Part shown: positions 1 through 7,892 of the stretch, one piece after another
Position numbering within the stretch: the first letter of the stretch is position 1
Layout of the letters: the number at the start of each line of letters is the position of its first letter
Assembly (NCBI GenBank): GCA_049657775.1
Contig: JBASNZ010000048.1
Location: forward strand, 1 to 44,800
Length of the DNA: 44,800 bases
DNA from: JBASNZ01 sp049657775
GTDB taxonomy: Bacteria > Actinomycetota > Coriobacteriia > Anaerosomatales > Anaerosomataceae
Direction of reading: 5' to 3'
Translations under genes and position numbers: made by a program
The notes under the pieces: generated by a model
Database searches by the model: none
What the model was told of the DNA's origin: nothing
What the model saw: only the letters and a program-made list of their open reading frames with translations

Positions 1-13
1 ACAGCCCAGCAAC

Positions 14-1204
14 ATGAGCCCGTTGGAGTCATGGCATGCCCTCAGCAAACTCAGCCAATGCGTGGCCGTGCCAGTGCCGATACCAGACTTCGACCTCAAA
101 CCATTCTGGTACCGTCGGACGCACGAGATCGAAGATGGAGTACGCGTCATCTCGTGCGTCTGTCGGTCCGATTCTCACCTCAACGAAGTAATACGCGCAG
201 GCGCCGGACAGCACTTCTTGACGAGATTGCAGATTGAAGAGACGGTCGCTGCCGCCACGCTCGACGGAGTCGCCGTGCAATCCGACCATGCACAGGAGCT
301 CTTGCGGCTCGGCCACAGTGCACAATCGGATTCAGACCGCCTCCTCCAAAACACACACACGGCACTCGCTCGTCTGCCCGACCTTGTGGACGAACCATTC
401 TCGGTTGACATGTTCATGCACATCCGTGAACTCCTTCTCAAGGATGTGGATCTCGGCCAAGTGCAACTCCGACCGGCATCAAGAGGAATCCTCATGCGAG
501 CCGAGGATTCGAGCGTAGACAAGCGCAAGCAATTCGCAGTGAGACAGATGGGTGTCATCGCTGACTACTTGAATCGGGAGTCCAGTGATCCAGATGACCT
601 CGTGGCCCTGCAGGGAGAGCTCACAGTCGACGCCTGGCGCTACTACTCGCCCCTTGGTACGATATCCAGCCAGGTGGGGCGTTTGGCTTCTAAGTTGTTC
701 GCCCTCAAGAACGGCCTGCCGGTGTTGGCACTCCTCCCCCTTTCGAGGGCCAAGGTCGACTGGGAACGTGACTTCATCGCACCGCCGATGGTCACATATG
801 ATCGAGCCTCCTACGCTCAAGTGAATGACAGGAATCAGTCCGACCTCACAGCGCTGCAGACATTGGCTGTGCAGCTGATCTTGGCTACCTTGGGCCAACT
901 CCAAGCACGAGTAGCGCAATGGGAGAAGCGAGACGGGGAGATGCGTCGACTACTCTACGATGAGCCACTGCTGAACCAACGTCAGCGTTCGATTCTCGGC
1001 AGGGCGCTTAGAGCACCCGCTGCTGAGTTCAGAATCCGTTATCATCAGAAGAACCATGGCATCCACTACACCACCGCTCGCCGTGACCTGCTTGGGCTCT
1101 ACGAGAAGGGGTACCTGGTCATGGAGCAAAGAGGCAAAGCATTCGTGTTCCGTCGTGGACCGCGCTTAGACGAATTGGAAGCCGATCGACTGAGTCGACC
1201 GTGA
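14..1204 (+). CDS. Fic-fold protein with degenerate catalytic motif and C-terminal winged helix
   Basis: 396 residues. The layout follows Fic-family AMP-transferases that end in a winged helix: an N-terminal inhibitory-helix region, the Fic core, and a C-terminal HTH at about residues 320-380 (QRSILGRAL, then YTTARRDLLGLYEKGYL). The segment at residues 212-223 aligns position by position with the Fic signature HPFxDGNGRxGR but reads SPLGTISSQVGR. The catalytic His is Ser and the GNGR anion-binding loop is lost. The usual inhibitory SSxIEG is AATLDG near residue 80. AMP transfer is therefore unlikely, and a regulatory DNA-binding role is my inference. The frame stays open to the left edge of the window and no ribosome binding site is visible before this ATG, so the true start may lie outside. 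The fold call is good; the function is unknown. Confidence 0.7.
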   Translation: MSPLESWHALSKLSQCVAVPVPIPDFDLKPFWYRRTHEIEDGVRVISCVCRSDSHLNEVIRAGAGQHFLTRLQIEETVAAATLDGVAVQSDHAQELLRLGHSAQSDSDRLLQNTHTALARLPDLVDEPFSVDMFMHIRELLLKDVDLGQVQLRPASRGILMRAEDSSVDKRKQFAVRQMGVIADYLNRESSDPDDLVALQGELTVDAWRYYSPLGTISSQVGRLASKLFALKNGLPVLALLPLSRAKVDWERDFIAPPMVTYDRASYAQVNDRNQSDLTALQTLAVQLILATLGQLQARVAQWEKRDGEMRRLLYDEPLLNQRQRSILGRALRAPAAEFRIRYHQKNHGIHYTTARRDLLGLYEKGYLVMEQRGKAFVFRRGPRLDELEADRLSRP

Positions 1205-1520
1205 TCGCCACGGATGTTCGTGCAGCGGACTTGGCCGTGAACTCCTCGTACACAGCATAGGCCGAGTGGTAGTCGATCGTTGGGCGCATGGAGACAAAGG
1301 GCATCGAGGTCGACGACGTCCGGTGCACAGCGACTATCGACTACCCGGTGTCAGAGTGCCGGAGAGTAGCGGCTCCGCCTCTTGCTCGCTCATCAGCGCG
1401 ATGCAAAAGGGCCGCCATGGCTGGAGGCCCTTTCGTCGCTTCATTCTGGCAGATCGGGGGGCATGCAGAACCGCCTCGTGGGCCTGGATGCTCATCTCGG
1501 ACGAGCATTGACCAGGGGGA
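1205..1520. other. Intergenic region between convergent genes
   Basis: This stretch separates the plus-strand Fic-like gene from the minus-strand degV gene. It holds one clear terminator hairpin (1405-1433). The minus strand at about 1289-1205 encodes RPTIDYHSAYAVYEEF, which faintly resembles the C-terminal tail of IS30-type transposases; that is too short to call. I see no intact gene here. Confidence 0.5.
1405..1433. terminator. Probable bidirectional rho-independent terminator
   Basis: Perfect 8-bp arms AAAGGGCC (1406-1413) and GGCCCTTT (1426-1433) enclose a 12-nt loop. An A-run on the left and a T-run on the right let it work for both converging genes, the Fic-like gene on plus and degV on minus. 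Confidence 0.65.
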
Positions 1521-2405
1521 TCAGCTGCCCCTCGGCCTTCCCCAGAACGCAACAACGAGACCACCGGGACCTACGTGTGTACCGATGATGATGCCGATGC
1601 GATCAGCAATAACGCCGCCCACGGCGATGCGATCGGTCAGCATGTCCCTCAATGCGACCGCGTCTTCCGGGCACCGTGCGTGGTCAATGACGATAGTCTG
1701 CGTTTCGGGATCCTCGATTCGGTCAACGACCATCTCGGAAAGCGCGGCCAAAGCCCGATGTCGCCCCCTGAGCTTCTTCAGCGGTGCAAGATGGCCCTCC
1801 GCATCCACGTGCATCACCGGCTTGATGTTGAGCATGGAACCCGCGGCACCGACCGCAGGCGATACCCTGCCACCACGGACCAGGTACTCGAAGGAGTCGA
1901 CCGTGAAGAGGTGATTGACCCGCAGACGGTTGTCTTCGGCCCACGCGACAACGTCCTCGGCGGGCACACCCGCGGCCAGGCGATTCGCGATCTCCAGCAC
2001 GAGCAGTCCCTGTCCCGCGGAGACGGAGAGGGAGTCCACAACGTATATCTTGGCGTCGGGGTTCTTCTGCAAGAATCGCTCTCGAACCGTTAGCGCTGTG
2101 TCGTAGGAGGCGCTCAGCCCAGAGGATAAGGTGACCAGCAGCGCCGTCTTGCCAAGGTCATAGGCTCGCTGGAACGCCGCCTCGCAATCTACTGGCCGGA
2201 CCTGAGCCGTCGTCGAACGGGCGCCCGCTTGCAGCGCATCGTAGAAAGCGTCGTAGGAGAGCGTCCGTCCAAAATCATCGAAGTGCTCTTCGCCGTCGAG
2301 CGTGTAGGGAAAGAACAGGACTTCTACGCCTACGTCTTGAAGCATCTCGAGCGATAGGTCGCAACCCGAGTCTGTGATCAGCACCGTCTCGTGTACCGTA
2401 TTCAT
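1521..2405 (-). CDS. DegV family fatty-acid-binding protein
   Basis: 294 residues from the chosen ATG, close to the usual 280-300 for the family. DegV proteins are soluble two-domain proteins that bind a fatty acid; the FakB members present it to the kinase FakA for phospholipid synthesis. Visible family features are the N-terminal ITDSGCDL, the ligand-loop region STTAQVRP, SSGLSASY, and RGGRVSPAVGA before the second domain. The ATG at 2405 is preferred over a GTG at 2414 because AAGGAG (2414-2419) sits 8 nt before the ATG but overlaps the GTG. It follows the efflux operon on the same strand after about 110 bp, so it may have its own promoter. No fakA is in the window, so the exact partner is unknown. 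Confidence 0.85.
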   Translation of the reverse strand: MNTVHETVLITDSGCDLSLEMLQDVGVEVLFFPYTLDGEEHFDDFGRTLSYDAFYDALQAGARSTTAQVRPVDCEAAFQRAYDLGKTALLVTLSSGLSASYDTALTVRERFLQKNPDAKIYVVDSLSVSAGQGLLVLEIANRLAAGVPAEDVVAWAEDNRLRVNHLFTVDSFEYLVRGGRVSPAVGAAGSMLNIKPVMHVDAEGHLAPLKKLRGRHRALAALSEMVVDRIEDPETQTIVIDHARCPEDAVALRDMLTDRIAVGGVIADRIGIIIGTHVGPGGLVVAFWGRPRGS

Positions 2406-2515
2406 CGCGTGCACTCCTTGTCTCCCTTGTCTGCTGCCAACACCTTAAGCACGCCGATGTGCTCGAGCCTCCGCGCACTCCCGCTTCCGAGTGCCCGGCC
2501 CAGCCGCGTTCCCGG

Positions 2516-4429
2516 TCACCGGACCTCCTTCGATACGCCATCGAGCTTGAACAGGAAGCTCAGATGCCCCACGGCACCTTCAGGCAGGCCCAGGAACGTC
2601 GTGTAGTTGGCGGCGGCGGCTTTCATCGCACCCACAAGCGCCTCACCCTCACTCATCTCATCGACGCCGGCACCAAGCCCTCCAGCCATCTCGCCGAGGG
2701 CTTCGACAGTCGTCGTGATACCCGGGAGTTCCTGTCCCTCGAGGGTCCCGCCTTGAGCCAGTGTCTCGAGGGCGGACCTGAGGTCACCCATCATCGCCGG
2801 AAGCGAGCCGAGCGTGTCCAAAGTCGTGGCCGATTCGGACATGCCCGACGAGGCCTGGCTGAGTCCGTCCGCTATGCTCTTGAGGCCACTTGTTGTCGTG
2901 CTCAGACCCGGGAACTGCTGTCCTTGCACGATGCCACCGTCCCGAAGCACCACGAGCGCGCTCTTGAGCTGCTCGAATGCCTGCGGCACGGCCGAGAGCG
3001 CGGCCGATCGGGTCTCGAGCTCAGAAAGGCCGTCTTCGAGGGCCGTCAGACCACTGCCGATGCCGGCAAGCTGGTCTCTTGTCTCCCGTAGTCCGGGCAC
3101 GGCCGGCGCTGGACCGGGACCGTCTGGGTCACCTCCATCGAGGAGTACTGTGATGAGGGCGTCCTGGCCTTGCAGACCGGCCGCGAGTCCCTGAAGATCG
3201 GCATCACCCGGATTCGCCTCGGACAGCTGCACAGCCTTCTGTGCAAGCGCCGTGTTGGACGCCCGCAGTTGCTCGACAAGGCCGATCTGGCCGTCCAGGA
3301 GCGTCACGAGACTCTGCGTCCCTGTCTCGAGCTGAGATGCTGCCAGCGCCATCTGTCCTATCGCCGCTTGAAGCTCGACGAGTGAGTCGAACTGCGAGGT
3401 ATCGATTCCCGCAATAACGCCATCAAGGTACGCGAGTTGAGCTTCAGAGAGCGTCGCCAGGTCAGTTGTCCCTGAAGCCATCTGGCCGAGCGCCGACTGA
3501 AGCTCGGTCAAGCCCTCAGCGGCCGCTGACGTGCCCGAGAGGTCATAGGAGTCCATGCCGGCAACAAGACCCTCGACCACCTGCAGGTGGCCTTGGGAGA
3601 GTTGACCGAGCTGGCCGAGTCCGTCGCGCAGCGTCTGGAGCTCGCCAACCGTCGAGAAGTCGGGAGATGCGGGCAGCATGGGCAACGCCACGATGACGGT
3701 AGGCTCGAGTTCGATATCCTCGGCGTCCATCTCGATAGTGGCTGTCGCATCGGGCGATGGCAGTATGGGTACGACATACGTACGCGTAGACCCGGTGACC
3801 ATGATCTGCGCTTCGTCAGGCACGACGACATCGAGCATCTGACGTCCATCGACGACGAACTGAGGAAGGCACAGTATCGGCACCGTGTACGTCACCTCGG
3901 CGCTTCGCTCTGCACCATCCGCGTCCTCGAACGTGATCGTCTCTGTCCGCTCAAGCTTGTTGTGGATGGAGATGTCGATGCGCAGACGCCCACTCTTGCC
4001 GGCGAGCTGGTCGGCAGGTATCCTCGCCCCGTCCAGCGTGTAGACCACGTCTATGTCCAGGGGCAGCTCGGCGTCTGTTTCAGCCCGGTAGAAGAAGTCA
4101 CCCGTGCCGTCAACGGTGATGTCTGCGGTGGCACTGCCATCCGAAAGCGTCGGCTCGAACTCGTCGGTGAGAGATTCGACCTTGTCCACTCCGGGCGCCG
4201 GATCGACCAGGGAGGCACTGCCGCTACCCTGGATGTGCAGCCAGTCCACGACCACTGTGTTCTTGACGCTCCCCGCCGCGTCCATCATCACGTAGACCGT
4301 CTCAGTGTCTTCGATCTTGTCGATATCCGAAGCTGGTGACGCGCCCTGGACGGTGCCGGCAACCAGACTCACGGCGGTGAGCGTGGCAACGATGGTCGCA
4401 AGACGCACGCGCTTGGCGTTGATGTGCAT
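2516..4429 (-). CDS. Secreted heptad-repeat partner protein of the MMPL exporter (YhgE/Pip-like)
   Basis: 637 residues. A signal peptide is evident: basic NAKRVR, a hydrophobic stretch, and a probable cut after TVQGA at about residue 29. The middle (about 260-600) is rich in spaced leucines and glycines (LxxGL, LxxLxxG), like the heptad repeats of YhgE/Pip-type proteins. It lacks their C-terminal membrane helices and ends in soluble sequence, so it should be free in or attached to the cell envelope. The ATG at 4429 lies 1 nt after the exporter stop codon, with AAGG 9 nt upstream; the GTG at 4438 has no proper spacing. Tight coupling to the exporter suggests an accessory or envelope adaptor role. 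Substrate unknown. Confidence 0.65.
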   Translation of the reverse strand: MHINAKRVRLATIVATLTAVSLVAGTVQGASPASDIDKIEDTETVYVMMDAAGSVKNTVVVDWLHIQGSGSASLVDPAPGVDKVESLTDEFEPTLSDGSATADITVDGTGDFFYRAETDAELPLDIDVVYTLDGARIPADQLAGKSGRLRIDISIHNKLERTETITFEDADGAERSAEVTYTVPILCLPQFVVDGRQMLDVVVPDEAQIMVTGSTRTYVVPILPSPDATATIEMDAEDIELEPTVIVALPMLPASPDFSTVGELQTLRDGLGQLGQLSQGHLQVVEGLVAGMDSYDLSGTSAAAEGLTELQSALGQMASGTTDLATLSEAQLAYLDGVIAGIDTSQFDSLVELQAAIGQMALAASQLETGTQSLVTLLDGQIGLVEQLRASNTALAQKAVQLSEANPGDADLQGLAAGLQGQDALITVLLDGGDPDGPGPAPAVPGLRETRDQLAGIGSGLTALEDGLSELETRSAALSAVPQAFEQLKSALVVLRDGGIVQGQQFPGLSTTTSGLKSIADGLSQASSGMSESATTLDTLGSLPAMMGDLRSALETLAQGGTLEGQELPGITTTVEALGEMAGGLGAGVDEMSEGEALVGAMKAAAANYTTFLGLPEGAVGHLSFLFKLDGVSKEVR

Positions 4430-4430
4430 A

Positions 4431-6512
4431 TCATTCACCCTTCTCGACGTGCTTGGGCCAGCCGATGCTCAGACGCTCGAACAGCGGTTGACCAACTACA
4501 AGAAGCGAGGGCAGGAAGACCACGACCGCCACGAAACTCACGAGCGCGCCTCGCGCGATGAGGAGCGTGAGTTCGCGGATGGTGCTGATGCTCGACAGGG
4601 TCGCGAGGGGAATGGTCGCGGCGAACATCGTTGCAGCGCTCACGAGAATCGACTGGCTTGACTCGGAAACCGCGATCTTGATCGACTCGACGCGATGCCG
4701 TGTCCTCCTGAGTTCTTCCTCATAACGGCTGGTGACAAGCACGGCATAGTCCACCGTGGCGCCAAGCTGGATCGCCCCGATGGCGAGCGAGGCGAAGAAG
4801 ATGACGCGGCCCGATCCCGCCAGCTCGAAGGACATGTTGGCGAGGATCGCGAGTTCGATGGCCGCCACGAGCGCCACTGGGACGGCGAGCGAGCGGTATG
4901 CGACAGCGAGGATAACAGCGATGGCGACGATCGAGATGATGTTGATGCGGGTAGTGTCTCCCGCCGAGACCCGCTCGATATCCCCCATGAGCACTGAGAG
5001 ACCTGTGAGGTAGGAAAGTCCCGGCCATTCGGCGCCCGCAGTATCATCGATCTGCTTCAGCATGCCCTCCGACCGACTGTCCTCCGGACCGTAGGCGACG
5101 TCGATCATGAGGTATGTGTAGCCGTCCGAGAAGAACGTGTCGGTCGCTTCAGCGGGCAGGAATTCGCTCGGGATCCGTGGATCGACGAGCGACGTGAAAC
5201 CGAAGACGCGATCAACCCCCGCGATATCCTCCACTCGCGCCTGCAATCGTTCCAGATCGACTGGCGAACCGGTGTCTTCCAGCACGAGAAACAGGGTGTC
5301 CTCGCGACCGAACGCCTCGGCAATCTGCTTCTCGCCGCTGACAGATGGCAGGTTCTCCGGCATGACCGAATTCAAGCTATAGTCAGTGGTCACTCGTGAG
5401 TTTGCGAAGACCCCCAGCGCGATGAGAACGACGGCCGCGACGGCGACGGCCCCGGCGTGTTTGGCAACAAAGCGTCCGACCCGTGAGAAGTCGAACTGGG
5501 GCCCACGATGCCGCACTCTGTCGATGACCGGCAGCGCCTCGATCAACAGGCCAGGCAACACACCGATGATCAGCACAAGCGTAATGAGTACACCGCGGGC
5601 GAGAGTCAGGCCAAGGTCCATCCCGAACTGTAACTGCATGACCGTGAGGGCCAGAAATCCCGCGATCGTGGTGAGCGCGGCTGTCACCACGGCCTTCGAA
5701 GTCGCCGCCACGGAGGCGATCATCGCCTCCTCGGCATGCTTGTTCTGGCGCTCCTCCTCGAACCGGTGATAGAGGAACAGCGCGTAGTCCATCGTCACGG
5801 CGAATTGGAGCGCGAAGACGATGACCGCTGTGAGATAGAAGACCTCCTGGCCGAGGTAGTAGTCGAGCCCGAGGTTCATGACAACAGCAGCGCCGATAGT
5901 GAGGACGAACAGGAACGGCACTGTGACCGATGGGATGGTGAGCAGTAGCACGACAGTGACCAGAACGAGCGGCGCTGCGATCAGTCGCAGCTGGTCCCGC
6001 GACATCGCCTCTTCCAGCTCAGCCAGTTGCGCCCCTGAGAACGCGACATCATAGGGTTCGAGAATGCCCCTGATCTCCTGAATCGCGTTCTTCACAACCC
6101 GGTCGTTCATCGATCCCGCGAAGCCGATCTGGACGAGTGTGCCGTCGGCCGCGTAGTAGTTGTCGGTCACCGTCTCGTCGAGGAACTCCCGTGGCTGCTC
6201 GATCGGAGCGAGGTCCGTGACCCAATGCACCGCGTCCACACCCTCGACGTCTCGGAGCTGCTCCGTGAGGGAGGCGACAGAGGCATCGCTTTCGCCGCGT
6301 ATGAACACCTGCATCGTGTTGCCAAGCCCGAAGTCCTCATTGAGAATCTGGAGGCCCCTGCCGGAATCCATGTCTCTGGAGAGGTACGACATCATGTCGT
6401 AGTTGGTGCGTTGATTCATGAGGCCGAATACGCCAAAGATGAGAAGGATGGCTGCGACCCCCATGATCGGGCGCCTCCTCCTCACGATGAATGTGGCGAT
6501 TCTCAACAGCAC
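4431..6512 (-). CDS. MMPL/RND-family exporter
   Basis: 693 residues. The protein has the duplicated RND layout: one N-terminal helix (MGVAAILLIFGVFGL), an extracellular domain, a bundle of five or six helices, then a second helix (about residue 360), a second extracellular domain and a second helix bundle. The repeat motif TVDYAVLVTSRYEEE in the second half matches TMDYALFLYHRFEEE in the first, including the intramembrane Asp-Tyr typical of proton-driven MMPL proteins. Members export lipids, siderophores or drugs. The start is GTG, with a G-rich ribosome binding site about 9 nt upstream. It lies downstream of tetR and 1 nt before the secreted partner gene. The substrate cannot be read from the sequence. 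Confidence 0.88.
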   Translation of the reverse strand: MLLRIATFIVRRRRPIMGVAAILLIFGVFGLMNQRTNYDMMSYLSRDMDSGRGLQILNEDFGLGNTMQVFIRGESDASVASLTEQLRDVEGVDAVHWVTDLAPIEQPREFLDETVTDNYYAADGTLVQIGFAGSMNDRVVKNAIQEIRGILEPYDVAFSGAQLAELEEAMSRDQLRLIAAPLVLVTVVLLLTIPSVTVPFLFVLTIGAAVVMNLGLDYYLGQEVFYLTAVIVFALQFAVTMDYALFLYHRFEEERQNKHAEEAMIASVAATSKAVVTAALTTIAGFLALTVMQLQFGMDLGLTLARGVLITLVLIIGVLPGLLIEALPVIDRVRHRGPQFDFSRVGRFVAKHAGAVAVAAVVLIALGVFANSRVTTDYSLNSVMPENLPSVSGEKQIAEAFGREDTLFLVLEDTGSPVDLERLQARVEDIAGVDRVFGFTSLVDPRIPSEFLPAEATDTFFSDGYTYLMIDVAYGPEDSRSEGMLKQIDDTAGAEWPGLSYLTGLSVLMGDIERVSAGDTTRINIISIVAIAVILAVAYRSLAVPVALVAAIELAILANMSFELAGSGRVIFFASLAIGAIQLGATVDYAVLVTSRYEEELRRTRHRVESIKIAVSESSQSILVSAATMFAATIPLATLSSISTIRELTLLIARGALVSFVAVVVFLPSLLVVGQPLFERLSIGWPKHVEKGE

Positions 6513-6577
6513 CGTGCGATTCCCCCCCGTACGAGGTCGGGCATGAACGATGCGTGGTGGTCTCTTAGTGGTGGCTG

Positions 6578-6604
6578 GCCCTGAGTCCGGCGGGGGCTCA
6601 GGGC
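6578..6604 (-). terminator. Hairpin between tetR and the exporter gene
   Basis: Perfect 8-bp arms GCCCTGAG and CTCAGGGC with an 11-nt loop. There is no clear T-run on the minus strand. It may dampen read-through from tetR or protect mRNA ends rather than fully terminate. Confidence 0.4.
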
Positions 6605-6618
6605 GAGCGGGGAGTGAA

Positions 6619-7236
6619 CTAGAAGCATTGCTCGGGCCAGCCGCTCAGTCCCAAGAAGACCAGGATCTGGTTCGATACGGTGTCCGGGTCCAGTGGCTTC
6701 CCCAAGAAGGAGCGCCCCAGGATCAAGCCGTCCATCAGTGCTGTGAGCATAGTCGTTGCAAGATGCCCGTCCACCCCATCGGGAAGACGCCCCTGCTCGA
6801 TAGCACGCTCGATGACGGGCAGAAAATAGCCGTCAAGTTCCTCCTTCAACGGGGCGACTTGTTGGTTCAGTTCCGTTTCAGCAGGCGGCAACTTCACGAC
6901 GAGCGCATTCACGAGGTTCTTCTCCCGCATCCCGAAACCCATGTAGTCCTTCACCATCCGGTGGAGCTGCTCGTCCAACGTCTCTCCATATCGTTCTTCG
7001 CAAAGACGCGCGCGCAAGTCTGCCAAAACGTCGTCGAGAACGCTGTGGTAGATGTCGCTCTTGCCTGCGAAATGGTGGTAGAGGGCGGCCTTGGTGACCC
7101 CGAGGCGCTTGGCGATGTCGCTCATGGAGACGCCCAGGTAGCTTCGGTCCGAGAAGAGGCGTCGTGCCACGTCGATAATCTGCCTCTTCGTCCCCTTGAG
7201 ACTTCCGTGCTGCTGGCGATCCGTCTCTTCCATCAT
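6619..7236 (-). CDS. TetR family transcriptional regulator
   Basis: 205 residues from the chosen start. The N-terminal TetR DNA-binding domain is clear at about residues 15-60: GTKRQIIDVARRLF, then SMSDIAKRLGVTKAALYHHF and the following K-S-D-I. The C-terminal ligand-binding domain is diverged. The ATG at 7236 has GAGGGA 7 nt before it; an in-frame ATG at 7257 has no ribosome binding site and lies 5 nt from the operator palindrome. The gene reads into the MMPL exporter on the same strand, so it most likely represses that operon and itself. Confidence 0.9.
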   Translation of the reverse strand: MMEETDRQQHGSLKGTKRQIIDVARRLFSDRSYLGVSMSDIAKRLGVTKAALYHHFAGKSDIYHSVLDDVLADLRARLCEERYGETLDEQLHRMVKDYMGFGMREKNLVNALVVKLPPAETELNQQVAPLKEELDGYFLPVIERAIEQGRLPDGVDGHLATTMLTALMDGLILGRSFLGKPLDPDTVSNQILVFLGLSGWPEQCF

Positions 7237-7262
7237 GGGGGGATCCCTCGAATCCATGCACT

Positions 7263-7278
7263 TACCGACCGGTTGGTA
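7263..7278. promoter_or_regulatory. Putative TetR operator
   Basis: TACCGACCGGTTGGTA is an almost perfect 16-bp palindrome (one mismatched pair), of the TACCnACCGGTnGGTA type seen before many TetR autoregulated genes. It lies about 27 bp upstream of the preferred tetR start codon, as expected for autorepression. Confidence 0.65.
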
Positions 7279-7419
7279 GGCAAGAATAGCAGTGCTTTTC
7301 TGCCTCGGTCAATATCCGGGAGCAGCGTGGCTAGCGGCTTTTCCACCACCAGCGTGAGACTGCGTGAGGCAGCGAGCGTTGTGTGTGCAGGTTTCAGCTC
7401 GCGAGATGTCAGGTTGTAC

Positions 7420-7459
7420 TTCACATACATAGCACTGCCATGTATAGTGCTGCTATGTA
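7420..7459 (+). promoter_or_regulatory. padR promoter covered by an inverted repeat
   Basis: TTCACA (7420-7425) and TATAGT (7443-7448) are spaced by 17 bp, a good sigma-70-type promoter. Perfect 9-bp arms TACATAGCA (7426-7434) and TGCTATGTA (7451-7459) flank the -10 element. PadR proteins bind ATGT/ACAT-type inverted repeats, so this is probably the autoregulatory operator of the downstream gene. Confidence 0.6.
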
Positions 7460-7502
7460 AGCTGGCTTCGACAGCCGTCTATAGCGCATGGCAGGTGGAA
7501 TC

Positions 7503-7889
7503 ATGGAGATCAACAAGGACCTGATCGCGGCTTCCTCCACTCCGATCGTCCTGGCGATACTGTCCGAAGAGGACAGCTATGGCTACGCCATCCTTCAGCG
7601 TGTTCGGGACTTGTCCGGAGGTCACCTGGAGTGGACGGACGGAATGCTTTACCCGGTCCTGCATCGGCTGGGGCGACTGGGCTACGTTGAATCGCGCTGG
7701 GAAGTGGCCGAGACCGGTCGGCGTCGGAAGTACTACCGGATCACGTCGCAGGGCCGCGCACAGCTTGATGAGCAGCGCAGGCAGTGGCAGACGGTGGACG
7801 CCACGCTGCGAGGCATCTGGCAGACGCTCTCATCCACCGCAGATGACACTCGACCGGCGTGGGCCACGCCGCTACCCCGAGGAGCGTGA
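7503..7889 (+). CDS. PadR family transcriptional regulator
   Basis: 128 residues. The winged helix is typical of PadR: LAILSEEDSYGYAILQRV, GMLYPVLHRLGRLGYVESRW, and the wing GRRRKYYRITSQGRAQL, followed by a short dimerisation helix. The ATG at 7503 has AGGTGG just upstream; the in-frame ATG at 7488 has no ribosome binding site. The gene ends 3 nt before the membrane-protein gene, so the two are co-transcribed. PadR regulators paired with a permease-prefix membrane protein usually control that partner and themselves. The inverted repeat over the promoter supports this. The signal it senses is unknown. Confidence 0.9.
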   Translation: MEINKDLIAASSTPIVLAILSEEDSYGYAILQRVRDLSGGHLEWTDGMLYPVLHRLGRLGYVESRWEVAETGRRRKYYRITSQGRAQLDEQRRQWQTVDATLRGIWQTLSSTADDTRPAWATPLPRGA

Positions 7890-7892
7890 GGG

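Noticed and set aside
2516..4429. Tandem DNA repeats in the heptad-rich secreted protein gene
   Set aside because: The periodicity is at the protein level (Leu/Gly spacing); the DNA copies are too diverged to be a true repeat.
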